Source of the DNA: Candidatus Omnitrophota bacterium
Lineage (GTDB): Bacteria > Omnitrophota > Gorgyraeia > Gygaellales > Profunditerraquicolaceae
Reading direction: 5' to 3'
NCBI GenBank assembly: GCA_003598025.1
Contig: QZKH01000006.1
Span: 1-44,034, forward strand
Length of the DNA stretch: 44,034 nt
Below are positions 34,196 through 41,477 of the stretch, piece by piece. Numbering within the stretch: the stretch's first letter is position 1; each line of letters opens with the position of its first letter. The translations under genes were made by a program, and so were the position numbers. Below the pieces are notes generated by a model that ran no database searches, was not told where the DNA came from, and saw nothing but the letters and a program-made list of their open reading frames with translations.

Positions 34196-34223
34196 TTGAC
34201 AAACCATTTTTTTGTGTTATATT
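34196..34223 (+). promoter_or_regulatory. sigma70-type promoter of nadE2 leader
   Basis: TTGACA (34196-34201), a 16-base spacer and TATATT (34218-34223). Transcription would begin about 20 bases before the first hexaloop hairpin. Confidence 0.7.
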
Positions 34224-34246
34224 TGTAATAAATACAGGGTAGTATT

Positions 34247-34310
34247 AAGACATTGAAGTCTTCTGCAAAAAAGCGGAAGGCTTTTTTATTTTAAAGACTA
34301 GGGCGTCTTT
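34247..34310 (+). promoter_or_regulatory. ANTAR-target-like hairpins in the nadE2 leader
   Basis: Hairpin P1 is AAGAC-[ATTGAA]-GTCTT (34247-34262), a hexaloop with A1 and G4. P2 is CTGC-[AAAAAA]-GCGG (34263-34276), A1 but A4. A third hexaloop stem, AAAGAC-[TAGGGC]-GTCTTT (34293-34310), has G4 but U1. P2 overlaps the terminator at 34267 and the third stem overlaps the terminator at 34303, so each pair is mutually exclusive. Confidence 0.7.
34267..34291 (+). terminator. attenuator terminator 1 in nadE2 leader
   Basis: AAAAAAGC-[GGAAG]-GCTTTTTT with the following T-rich run. It uses the loop and 3' arm of P2. Confidence 0.7.
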
Positions 34311-34342
34311 TATCAATTAGTGATAAAAGACGCATTTTTTTT
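34303..34342 (+). terminator. attenuator terminator 2 in nadE2 leader
   Basis: A 13-bp perfect stem (GCGTCTTTTATCA and TGATAAAAGACGC, loop ATTAG) followed by ATTTTTTTT, 25 bases before the nadE2 start. Confidence 0.9.
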
Positions 34343-34366
34343 GCAAAATTCCGTAAAACGAGGCAG

Positions 34367-36043
34367 ATGGAAATGAAGAATCAGAGATTACGTATCGCTT
34401 TGGCCCAGATTAACAGCACTGTTGGCGACCTGGAGGCAAACTCAAGAAAAATATTGCAATATACGCAAAGGGCTCTAAGTTTTGGAGTGGATATCATTTG
34501 TTTTCCTGAACTGGCGCTCTGCGGATACCCTCCGGAAGATTTATTGCTTAAGCCAGGTTTTATTAAAGATAACCTTAAGAGCATAGAGAGATTAAGCAAT
34601 AATATTGATAAAGATATAGTTGTGATAGCGGGTTTTGTAGATAGGATCGATAATAAAATATTTAATTCCGCTGCGGTTATTTACGGTTCCAAGATAATTG
34701 CAAAATACCATAAGATATTACTTCCTAATTACGGGGTCTTTGATGAAAAAAGGTATTTTGAACAGGGCAATAATGCATCTGTTTATTCATTTAAGGATAT
34801 AAAATTTGGGATAAATATATGCGAGGACCTCTGGATGGAAGACGGGCCCATAAAGAAACAAAGCTCCGGCGGCGCCAAATTAATACTCAGTATAAATTCT
34901 TCTCCTTATCATGCCGGTAAGAATAAAGAGAGGCAGGCGCTTATAAGCAGGCAGGCGCAAAAACACAAGGTGTTTATCGCCTATACGAATATGGTAGGAG
35001 GCCAGGATGAATTAGTATTTGACGGACAAAGCATGATTGTAGATATGCAAGGCAAGGTAGTATGCAGGACGCATGCTTTTAGGGAAGACCTGCTTTTGTC
35101 TGATCTGGATATTCCGGTAGCAAAGAAGAGGTGCGCTGTTCTGATTAATACAAATGATAGCCAAAAAAAACCGCTTCCAAAACCAGAATATAAAAAATTA
35201 AACATCGAAGATGAGATTTACGAAGCCCTTGTATTGGGCTTAAGGGATTATGTCTGGAAAAATGGCTTTAAGAGTGTAGTAATTGGCTTAAGCGGAGGAA
35301 TTGATTCAGCCCTTGTTGCTACAATCGCCGCAGATGCATTAGGAAGCCAAAATGTGTTTTGCGTGTTTATGTCTACAAGGTATTCGTCAAAAGAATCCGA
35401 AGAAGATGCATCGCAGCTTGCAAAGAACCTGGGCATAAAAATGATCAATTTATCTATTGAGCAGATTTATAAGATGTACCTTCTTGTATTAGAGCCTTTA
35501 TTTGCAGGCTCGACAAGAGACGTGACCGAAGAAAACCTGCAAGCCCGTATCAGAGGCAACATCCTTATGGCGCTTTCAAATAAATTCGGTTGGCTTGTTT
35601 TAACTACGGGCAATAAGTCCGAAATGAGCACAGGATACGCTACTTTATACGGGGATATGGCAGGGGGCCTTGCCGTGATAAAAGATGTACCAAAGACATA
35701 TGTTTACAGATTGGCCGAAAAAAGGAACTCGCACGGGTTTGTTATACCGGAGCGCATATTTACTAAAGCACCGAGCGCAGAGCTTAAGCCAAATCAGAAA
35801 GACGAGGATTCGCTACCGCCATACGATGTGCTTGACGCTATATTAAAGGCTTATGTAGAGCAGGATTTAAACCTGCCGGGCATGGTTAAGCTTGGCTTTA
35901 AAGAAGGCATGGTCCGTAAGGTCTTGAACATGGTTGACAGGAGCGAATATAAACGCAGGCAATCTCCTCCGGGTATAAAGATTACCCCAAAAGCTTTTGG
36001 CCGGGACAGGAGAATGCCGATTACCAGTAGATACAGAGGATAA
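34367..36043 (+). CDS. nadE: glutamine-dependent NAD+ synthetase
   Basis: A 558-residue two-domain enzyme. The N-terminal nitrilase-like glutaminase (about 7-265) has Glu in CFPELALCGYPPEDL, Lys in YHKILLPNYGVFDE and Cys in GINICEDLW. The C-terminal synthetase (about 275-558) has the ATP loop GLSGGIDSALVATIA, LTTGNKSEMSTGYATLYGDMAGG and KAPSAELKPNQKDEDSLPPYD. It channels glutamine nitrogen into NAD+. GAGG at 34360 serves the ATG at 34367, or a second ATG at 34373 with better spacing. Its leader carries ANTAR-type hairpins and two terminators, so expression should follow nitrogen status. Confidence 0.95.
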   Translation: MEMKNQRLRIALAQINSTVGDLEANSRKILQYTQRALSFGVDIICFPELALCGYPPEDLLLKPGFIKDNLKSIERLSNNIDKDIVVIAGFVDRIDNKIFNSAAVIYGSKIIAKYHKILLPNYGVFDEKRYFEQGNNASVYSFKDIKFGINICEDLWMEDGPIKKQSSGGAKLILSINSSPYHAGKNKERQALISRQAQKHKVFIAYTNMVGGQDELVFDGQSMIVDMQGKVVCRTHAFREDLLLSDLDIPVAKKRCAVLINTNDSQKKPLPKPEYKKLNIEDEIYEALVLGLRDYVWKNGFKSVVIGLSGGIDSALVATIAADALGSQNVFCVFMSTRYSSKESEEDASQLAKNLGIKMINLSIEQIYKMYLLVLEPLFAGSTRDVTEENLQARIRGNILMALSNKFGWLVLTTGNKSEMSTGYATLYGDMAGGLAVIKDVPKTYVYRLAEKRNSHGFVIPERIFTKAPSAELKPNQKDEDSLPPYDVLDAILKAYVEQDLNLPGMVKLGFKEGMVRKVLNMVDRSEYKRRQSPPGIKITPKAFGRDRRMPITSRYRG

Positions 36044-36044
36044 A

Positions 36045-36572
36045 ATGGATTTTTATGTTTTACTAAAGAGGATAGGCCCAACCTTAAAAATGATAACCTA
36101 TAAATTGAGCTGGCGTTATTCTTTCCTGGATCAAGACGATCTTTATCAGGAGGCAGCTATCCATCTTTGGTCGGATTTCCGTGCCAGAAAGTTAGATGAT
36201 AAAACAGACAGCTATATTCTTCAGGGGTGTTATTTTCACCTGAAAAATTACTTACGCAGATCGGAAAACAGGAGTTGTGCCATTAATATAGATTCTTTTC
36301 TTAACGATGATTCTCAAGGTAGCCAGGTTTACGAAAATACCCTGCTGGCTGATTATCGATTTAAGGAAGAAGTCGAGAAATTAAATAGTAAGCTGCTTGT
36401 AGAAACGATATTTAACAATGGGTTAACTAACAGAGAAAAAGAGGTTTTATGGCTATGTTTGGAAGATCTTAAGACAAGAGAGATCGGTAAACGCCTGAAT
36501 ATCTCGCATGTCAGCGTAGTCAAGATTATGAGTAAAATCAGAGAAAAATGCAGAAAACACCTTGAAGGTTGA
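36045..36572 (+). CDS. small sigma-70 family RNA polymerase sigma factor
   Basis: A 175-residue protein with a sigma region 2-like segment (about 22-85, SWRYSFLDQDDLYQEAAIHLW then YFHLKNYLRR) and a region 4-like helix-turn-helix (about 120-172, LTNREKEVLWLCLEDLKTREIGKRLNISHVSVVKI form). Regions 1.1 and 3 are absent, as in ECF or SigH-like factors. I chose the ATG at 36045, one base after the nadE2 stop, with AGAGGA just upstream; the in-frame start at 35997 lies within nadE2. No anti-sigma gene adjoins it. It is co-transcribed with nadE2, hence also under the ANTAR leader, and directly precedes the amt operon, a possible target. Confidence 0.78.
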   Translation: MDFYVLLKRIGPTLKMITYKLSWRYSFLDQDDLYQEAAIHLWSDFRARKLDDKTDSYILQGCYFHLKNYLRRSENRSCAINIDSFLNDDSQGSQVYENTLLADYRFKEEVEKLNSKLLVETIFNNGLTNREKEVLWLCLEDLKTREIGKRLNISHVSVVKIMSKIREKCRKHLEG

Positions 36573-36628
36573 TTGTTTTTGCTCCAGGAAGTTACCAAAA
36601 CCGGGATTTAATTACTTGTAAAGGTATA

Positions 36629-36659
36629 AACACATCGAAGTGTTAAGACAAAGGCGTTT
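36629..36659 (+). promoter_or_regulatory. ANTAR-target module 1 before the barrel-amtB-glnK operon
   Basis: P1 is AACAC-[ATCGAA]-GTGTT (36629-36644) and P2 is AGAC-[AAAGGC]-GTTT (36646-36659). Both hexaloops have A at 1 and G at 4, matching the ANTAR RNA motif closely. P2 uses bases of the terminator that follows. Confidence 0.8.
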
Positions 36660-36679
36660 CTTTAAGAAACGCCTTTTTT
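36650..36679 (+). terminator. attenuator terminator 1, amt leader
   Basis: AAAGGCGTTTC-[TTTAA]-GAAACGCCTTT followed by further T residues. It cannot form together with P2. Confidence 0.9.
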
Positions 36680-36716
36680 ATTATTTAGTAGAATATTTGT
36701 TTTATATCCAAAAATA

Positions 36717-36749
36717 AAGACAGAGGCGTCTTAATGTCCAAAAGCGGAT
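36717..36749 (+). promoter_or_regulatory. ANTAR-target module 2 before the barrel-amtB-glnK operon
   Basis: P1' is AAGAC-[AGAGGC]-GTCTT (36717-36732), A1 and G4. P2' is GTCC-[AAAAGC]-GGAT (36736-36749), A1 but A4. Two complete hairpin-hairpin-terminator modules thus stand in series. Confidence 0.7.
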
Positions 36750-36766
36750 TTTTAAGGCGCTTTTTT
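36740..36766 (+). terminator. attenuator terminator 2, amt leader
   Basis: AAAAGCG (36740-36746) pairs with CGCTTTT (36758-36764), loop of 11, followed by T residues. It overlaps P2'. Confidence 0.75.
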
Positions 36767-36797
36767 ATTTGCTGTTAAATGAGAGAGGAGAAAAACC

Positions 36798-37616
36798 ATG
36801 ATAAGATTTAGAATTCCAAAGTTCTTGATAAGCTCATTTATATCCGGGCTGTGCATCGTAAACTTTGCTTTTGCTACTCCGTCAACGCATATTTGGTCTC
36901 CCTCTACAGATATTCAGCCTTACAAAAAAATCCACATAACCGCTGATACGTATACTCCGACTACCGGCAAAGGGACCAATGCAGATAACTATGACCAGCA
37001 TACTTATGTCCAACAGGTTTATGGCCTGACTTTCAGCTTACTTTCGGATAAACAAGATGACAATGCTTTAGGCAGGATTTGGCAGCCGCTCGGTAAGGTC
37101 ATGGCTGAGACAGGGTTTGACTATAAAAAAGGTTTCGGCTCTTTCTATGATTCAACTCCCTGGTATTTTCATTTCAAGTTTGGCATCCCGGAGGGAGCAT
37201 ATTTTAAGGATATGCCTGCTTTTGCCATCGGAGGATATGATTTAGGGACGAAGACTAACAGGACAAATTATAATATTTGGTATTTTAAGGGCGCTAAAAG
37301 CTTTAACTTAGGCGGTTTAGACTTAGGGAGGTTTTCCGCCGGATATTTCAATGGTAATAAGAAACTACTGCTTGATAAAAACGGAAAGCGCGATAATGAC
37401 GGGATAATGCTTGCCTGGGAACGCACTATGCATGAGATATCCGATAAGCTTTGGCTTTGCGTTGATTACCAGGGGACACAGTCTTCTTACGGCGCGCTTA
37501 ATTTCGGTTTTGCCTGGAAATTCAGTAATAATGTTTCCGCAATAATAGGATATGACATATATAACAATCATAACAGCACGGATACGGTGACTTTCCAGCT
37601 GGATATTGATTTCTAA
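36798..37616 (+). CDS. predicted outer-membrane beta-barrel protein of the ammonium operon
   Basis: A 272-residue protein I do not recognise by family. A signal peptide (about 1-26, ending AFA-TP) is followed by alternating polar and aromatic strands, for example WYFHFKFGIP, NYNIWYFKGAKSFNL and SSYGALNFGFAWKFSNN, and it ends FQLDIDF with a terminal Phe, as outer-membrane barrels do. GAGGAG precedes the ATG. It leads the operon barrel-amtB-glnK behind a double ANTAR leader. A porin that lets ammonium or small nitrogen compounds into the periplasm would fit, but this is position-based. The phosphate operon has the same layout with a DUF2490-like barrel first. Confidence 0.7.
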   Translation: MIRFRIPKFLISSFISGLCIVNFAFATPSTHIWSPSTDIQPYKKIHITADTYTPTTGKGTNADNYDQHTYVQQVYGLTFSLLSDKQDDNALGRIWQPLGKVMAETGFDYKKGFGSFYDSTPWYFHFKFGIPEGAYFKDMPAFAIGGYDLGTKTNRTNYNIWYFKGAKSFNLGGLDLGRFSAGYFNGNKKLLLDKNGKRDNDGIMLAWERTMHEISDKLWLCVDYQGTQSSYGALNFGFAWKFSNNVSAIIGYDIYNNHNSTDTVTFQLDIDF

Positions 37617-37631
37617 AAGGAGGGGCAAAAT

Positions 37632-38957
37632 ATGGATACAAAAGTTGTCTTGGATACAATATGGGTTTTGATAACAGCCATGCTGGTATTTTTCATGAAT
37701 CTAGGTTTTGCAATGGTAGAGTCAGGTTTTGCCAGGGTAAAAAACTGTGTTAATATTTTGTCTAAAAACTTTGTTGTTTTTGCTGTTTCTTCACTCGGGT
37801 TCTTTTTAATAGGCTGGGGTTTAATGTTCGGAGACGGAAATCCGGCCGTTGGACTAAAGGGCCTTTTGTTTTTGAACGGGCTGGATAATTCTCCGGCTGT
37901 CGGAGAGGCTTATAAGGGTGTCTATTCAGCTATATCCTGGACAGGGGTCCCTCTTTTGGCTAAATTTTTCTTCCAGCTTGTCTTTTGCGGCACAGCAGCA
38001 ACTATAGTTTCAGGGGCGGTTGCAGAAAGGATAAAATACAAATCATTCATATTGTTCACATTTATCATGGCGACGTTTATATATCCTATTGTAGGGCATT
38101 GGATTTGGGGTGGAGGATGGCTCGCTTTAAAGGGCATGTTTGATTTTGCCGGCTCAACAGTAGTCCACTCTGTCGGCGGATGGGCGGCATTAGCAGGGGT
38201 TTTGGTTTTAGGGCCGCGTTTCGGTAAATATAATAACGGAAAAATTAACCCTATCCCGGGACATAACTTATCGTTGGCAACATTAGGGGCTTTTGTTTTA
38301 TGGTTTGGATGGTTCGGTTTTAACCCCGGCTCTACCATGGCTGCAGATCCTGCGGCAATAAGCCATGTTGTCGTTACAACCAATATGTCCGCTGCTGCAG
38401 CGATAATGAGTTCGATTGTGCTCTCTTGGGTATTGTTGGGCAAGCCCGATTTAGGTATGACTATCAACGGTTGTCTTGCCGGCTTAGTTGCGATTACTGC
38501 TCCTTGTGCATTCGTCAGCATTGTAAGTTCAATTATCATAGGTTTAATCGCCGGTGCCCTGGTAGTATTGGCAGTAATATTTTTCGACAGAGCCAGAATC
38601 GATGATCCGGTTGGCGCCTTATCCGTACATTTAGTCAACGGCATCTTTGGGACATTAAGCGTTGGATTATTTGCTCAGGATAAAATCGCAGGCATAAATA
38701 CCGGTAATGGTTTATTCTATGGCGGCGGAACAAAGCTGCTTATGTCTCAGTTCTCCGGAGTAATAAGCGTTGGTATTTATACTTTTGTTTTATCTCTGAT
38801 TGCATGGAAGCTTATAAAAGCTAGTATCGGGATAAGGGTAAGTCTATATGAGGAGATCGAAGGGCTTGATATCGGTGAACACGGCAACTCTGCGTATCCG
38901 GAGTTCTTAGGGAGAAAACCGACATACTCATTCCTCGGGATATCGGATAAAGAATAA
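37632..38957 (+). CDS. amtB: ammonium transporter AmtB
   Basis: A 441-residue inner-membrane channel with about eleven helices and no cleaved signal. Family marks are NLGFAMVESGFARVKNC, FFQLVFCGTAATIVSGAVAER, the first pore His in GSTVVHSVGGWAAL, FGWFGFNPGS, and the second pore His in GALSVHLVNGIFGT. AGGAGG lies before the ATG, 15 bases after the barrel gene. GlnK, its usual partner and plug, is encoded next. The cytoplasmic tail (about 400-441) is available for GlnK contact. Confidence 0.96.
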   Translation: MDTKVVLDTIWVLITAMLVFFMNLGFAMVESGFARVKNCVNILSKNFVVFAVSSLGFFLIGWGLMFGDGNPAVGLKGLLFLNGLDNSPAVGEAYKGVYSAISWTGVPLLAKFFFQLVFCGTAATIVSGAVAERIKYKSFILFTFIMATFIYPIVGHWIWGGGWLALKGMFDFAGSTVVHSVGGWAALAGVLVLGPRFGKYNNGKINPIPGHNLSLATLGAFVLWFGWFGFNPGSTMAADPAAISHVVVTTNMSAAAAIMSSIVLSWVLLGKPDLGMTINGCLAGLVAITAPCAFVSIVSSIIIGLIAGALVVLAVIFFDRARIDDPVGALSVHLVNGIFGTLSVGLFAQDKIAGINTGNGLFYGGGTKLLMSQFSGVISVGIYTFVLSLIAWKLIKASIGIRVSLYEEIEGLDIGEHGNSAYPEFLGRKPTYSFLGISDKE

Positions 38958-38982
38958 TTCATTGCAATTACAGGAGGTATAT

Positions 38983-39321
38983 ATGAAAAAGATAGAAGTT
39001 ATTATAAGGCCGGAGAAGTTAGAAGTTGTGCGCCGAGCTCTACAAAACGAAGGGTGCGCTGGGTTGATGATCAGCGAGATAGAAGGGCACGGTAAACAAA
39101 AAGGCATAGTGCAGCAATGGAGAGGCGAAAAATACAGGGTTGAATTGCTGCCGAAGGTTAAAATAGAAGCTGTAGTTAAAGATGGGCAGGTAGATTCGAT
39201 AATTAAAGTTATTATTGATAATGCAAAAACCGGAGAAATAGGCGATGGCAAGATCTTTATTTATAATATCGAAAATGCCATAAGGATTAGGACCGGTGAG
39301 GCGGGCGAGGGCGCATTATAA
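38983..39321 (+). CDS. glnK: nitrogen regulatory protein PII (GlnK)
   Basis: A 112-residue PII trimer subunit. The T-loop has Tyr51 in GEKYRVELLPK, the residue uridylylated in proteobacteria, while position 46 is Trp rather than Tyr (QQWRG). The B-loop TGEIGDGKIF and C-terminal IRIRTGE bind ATP/ADP and 2-oxoglutarate. I chose the ATG at 38983 with CAGGAGG upstream; the in-frame start at 38962 gives an extension unknown in the family. It should control AmtB and perhaps a glutamine synthetase. No GlnD is in the window, so modification of Tyr51 is unproven. Confidence 0.95.
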   Translation: MKKIEVIIRPEKLEVVRRALQNEGCAGLMISEIEGHGKQKGIVQQWRGEKYRVELLPKVKIEAVVKDGQVDSIIKVIIDNAKTGEIGDGKIFIYNIENAIRIRTGEAGEGAL

Positions 39322-39409
39322 TAAATGGGTTATTTCGGTGTTTAAAAAACTAAAAAACAGGTTACCAGAAGGAGGTTATTTTTACTTGTATATATAAGCA
39401 TAAAATTTA

Positions 39410-39462
39410 GGCACAAAGCAGTGCTAAAATAGGCAATAAATTAAAAGGACACAGGCGTTCCT
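39410..39462 (+). promoter_or_regulatory. ANTAR-target hairpins in the glnA2 leader
   Basis: P1 is GGCAC-[AAAGCA]-GTGCT (39410-39425). P2 is AGGAC-[ACAGGC]-GTTCCT with one bulged T (39446-39462). Both hexaloops have A1 and G4. A 20-base linker separates them. P2 overlaps the terminator at 39453. Confidence 0.8.
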
Positions 39463-39485
39463 GATTTAAGGGGGCGCCTTTTTTT
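39453..39485 (+). terminator. attenuator terminator in glnA2 leader
   Basis: AGGCGTTCCT pairs with the G-rich arm ending GCGCCT (39470-39479), loop GATTTAA, then a run of T (39479-39485), 25 bases before glnA2. Confidence 0.85.
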
Positions 39486-39510
39486 ATTTAATGCGAAAGG
39501 GAGGGCTAAA

Positions 39511-41013
39511 ATGCCAAAAAAGAAAGCAGCAACGCCGGTTAAGACAATCAACCCGTTAACTAATGGCTCTTTTGATGAAACAGCAGCCAGAGACGTGATG
39601 AAAATGGTGAAAGAAAAAAACATCCAGATGATCGACTTAAAGTTTAATGACTTGCCAGGATTATGGCAACATTTTACAATCCCCGCATCTGAGCTTAAGG
39701 AGATGGATGATATTACCCGGTCGATCTGGGTGGATGGCATAGGGTTTGATGGTTCATCTATCAGGGGTTTTCAGAAGATCCAGGAATCGGATATGATATT
39801 GATACCCGATCCAAACACTGCTGTTGTGGACCCGGTGTGTGAAGTCCCGACCCTTAGCCTTATATGCGATATATATGACCCGTTGACCAGAAAACCATAT
39901 TCTAGGGATCCCAGGTTTATAGCTAAGAAAGCTGAAAAATTTGTCGGAGATAGCGGTATAGCAGACACTATATATTTTGGCCCGGAAGCCGAATTTTTCT
40001 TGTTTAACGACGTGCGTTTTGACCAGACTGAAAATACAGGATATTATTTTATAGATTCGGATGAGGGAGATTGGAATACCGGAAGAACCGAGAATCCCAA
40101 TTTGGGCTATAAGATAAGGTTTAAAGAGGGATATTTTCCTGTTCCTCCGCATGATTCGTTACAGGACCTGAGAAGCAGGATGATCCTCAAAATGAAAGAG
40201 GCAGGGATTAATGTTGAGGTGCATCATCATGAGGTAGCCACAGCCGGGCAGTGCGAAATAGATATGAAATTCGATAAGCTTGTAAAGATGGCGGACAACC
40301 TGCTGCTTTATAAGTATATAATTAAGAATATGGCGAGGAAGAACAATATGATTGCTACCTTTATGCCTAAGCCGCTTTTTGCCGATAACGGCTCAGGCAT
40401 GCATTGCCATCAGAGCCTTTGGAAAAACGGTGTAAACTTGTTCTACGACAAAAATGGTTACGCGCTGTTAAGCCAGACCGCAAAATATTATATCGGCGGT
40501 TTGCTTAAGCATGCCAAGAGTTTAATGGCATTCTGCGCGCCGACAACCAATTCTTACAAGAGGTTGGTTCCTGGTTATGAAGCGCCGGTTAATTTGGTAT
40601 ATTCTGCCCGTAACAGGTCAGCCGCGGTGAGAATACCGATGTATTCAGACAGCCCCAAATCAAAAAGAATAGAATTCAGGCCGCCTGACCCTTCATGCAA
40701 CGGCTATCTGGCTTTCAGTGCCATGCTCATGGCCGGGTTAGACGGTATAATCAACAAAATAGACCCGGGTAAACCCACTGATAAGGACCTGTTTGAATTA
40801 AGCGAAGAGGAGCTTAAGACTATACCTACAGTCCCTGGGTCATTGTATACTGCACTTAACGCCCTGGAACAGGATAACGAATACCTGCTTAGAGGCGGAG
40901 TGTTTACTAAGGACGTCCTGGATGTTTGGTTAGAATATAAACGCAAAAAAGAGATAGACGGCGTAAGGATGAGGCCTCATCCTTATGAGTTTTACCTGTA
41001 TTTCGATATTTAA
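39511..41013 (+). CDS. glnA: glutamine synthetase type I, beta-like, without the adenylylation Tyr
   Basis: A 500-residue glutamine synthetase with an N-terminal extension (about 1-25) and the insert that marks beta enzymes (around 175-205). Active-site motifs are present: [70 protein letters not shown] and [16 protein letters not shown]. The adenylylation loop, KNLYDLPPEE in E. coli, reads [10 protein letters not shown], with Phe428 in place of the modified Tyr, so GlnE control should be impossible. Its leader has a well-formed ANTAR target and terminator, which may replace that control. A good GGGAGGG site precedes the ATG. Confidence 0.92.
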   Translation: MPKKKAATPVKTINPLTNGSFDETAARDVMKMVKEKNIQMIDLKFNDLPGLWQHFTIPASELKEMDDITRSIWVDGIGFDGSSIRGFQKIQESDMILIPDPNTAVVDPVCEVPTLSLICDIYDPLTRKPYSRDPRFIAKKAEKFVGDSGIADTIYFGPEAEFFLFNDVRFDQTENTGYYFIDSDEGDWNTGRTENPNLGYKIRFKEGYFPVPPHDSLQDLRSRMILKMKEAGINVEVHHHEVATAGQCEIDMKFDKLVKMADNLLLYKYIIKNMARKNNMIATFMPKPLFADNGSGMHCHQSLWKNGVNLFYDKNGYALLSQTAKYYIGGLLKHAKSLMAFCAPTTNSYKRLVPGYEAPVNLVYSARNRSAAVRIPMYSDSPKSKRIEFRPPDPSCNGYLAFSAMLMAGLDGIINKIDPGKPTDKDLFELSEEELKTIPTVPGSLYTALNALEQDNEYLLRGGVFTKDVLDVWLEYKRKKEIDGVRMRPHPYEFYLYFDI

Positions 41014-41022
41014 CAAAAACCG

Positions 41023-41053
41023 ATTTTACCCCGCAAAAGCGGGGTAAAATTTT
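41023..41053. terminator. terminator after glnA2
   Basis: A 12-bp stem ATTTTACCCCGC / GCGGGGTAAAAT with loop AAAA, followed by TTT. The A/T flanks make it potentially bidirectional. No hexaloop hairpins adjoin it, so I read it as a plain terminator. Confidence 0.85.
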
Positions 41054-41090
41054 AACCTCCTCTGATTAATTTTTAGGCAAGGATTATAAG

Positions 41091-41477
41091 ATGATTAAAA
41101 TATATATTGCCGATAACGAGGAAAAAATCAAAAGCATACTTTCCGAATTAATAAACGAGAAAGGAAACTTCAGGTTTGAAATATCCAAAAAAGAGAATAT
41201 TTTTCAGATTATGGAAAAAGATTTGAATAATATTGAAAGCAACCCCACTCTTGAAAGCAAGGTAGTTGAGCTTGAAAACTCTTTATACAGAGAAAAGAAA
41301 GGCGTATTATATAAATCGGTGCTCCAGGTTATCGAGAAGCCGTTGATCGAAGCCGTCTTGGAGAGGACCGAAGGCAACCAGCTAAAGGCAGCCAGGATAT
41401 TAGGCATTAACCGCAATACGATGCGGTCAAAGATAAAAAAACTGGGAATAATCGTAGAAAAATTGAAAGGGTATTAA
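41091..41477 (+). CDS. orphan NtrC/Fis-type DNA-binding protein
   Basis: A 128-residue protein. The C-terminal 45 residues (about 82-126) match the DNA-binding domain of NtrC and Fis: IEKPLIEAVLERTEGNQLKAARILGINRNTMRSK in pattern. The N-terminal part begins IKIYIADNEEKIKSIL, like the first strand and helix of a response regulator, but no complete receiver or phospho-Asp site follows, and the AAA+ domain of NtrC is absent. It overlaps the gltB start by one base (TAATG), so it probably regulates glutamate synthase and other nitrogen genes. It may act as an architectural or repressor protein, since it cannot activate sigma54 polymerase alone. Confidence 0.8.
   Translation: MIKIYIADNEEKIKSILSELINEKGNFRFEISKKENIFQIMEKDLNNIESNPTLESKVVELENSLYREKKGVLYKSVLQVIEKPLIEAVLERTEGNQLKAARILGINRNTMRSKIKKLGIIVEKLKGY

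Noticed and set aside
36573-36628. Sigma54 promoter for the amt operon
   Set aside because: A TTGCT is present, but no GG at the required -24 distance could be found.
37922-38644. 240-codon minus-strand reading frame inside amtB
   Set aside because: It mirrors amtB codons and has no start signal; amtB is certain on the plus strand.
38983-39321. Loss of the uridylylation Tyr in GlnK
   Set aside because: Numbering from the start Met shows Trp at position 46 but Tyr51 itself is kept.
41023-41053. Fourth ANTAR leader, before the NtrC-like gene and gltB
   Set aside because: The hairpin is a plain terminator with loop AAAA; no hexaloop stems lie beside it.
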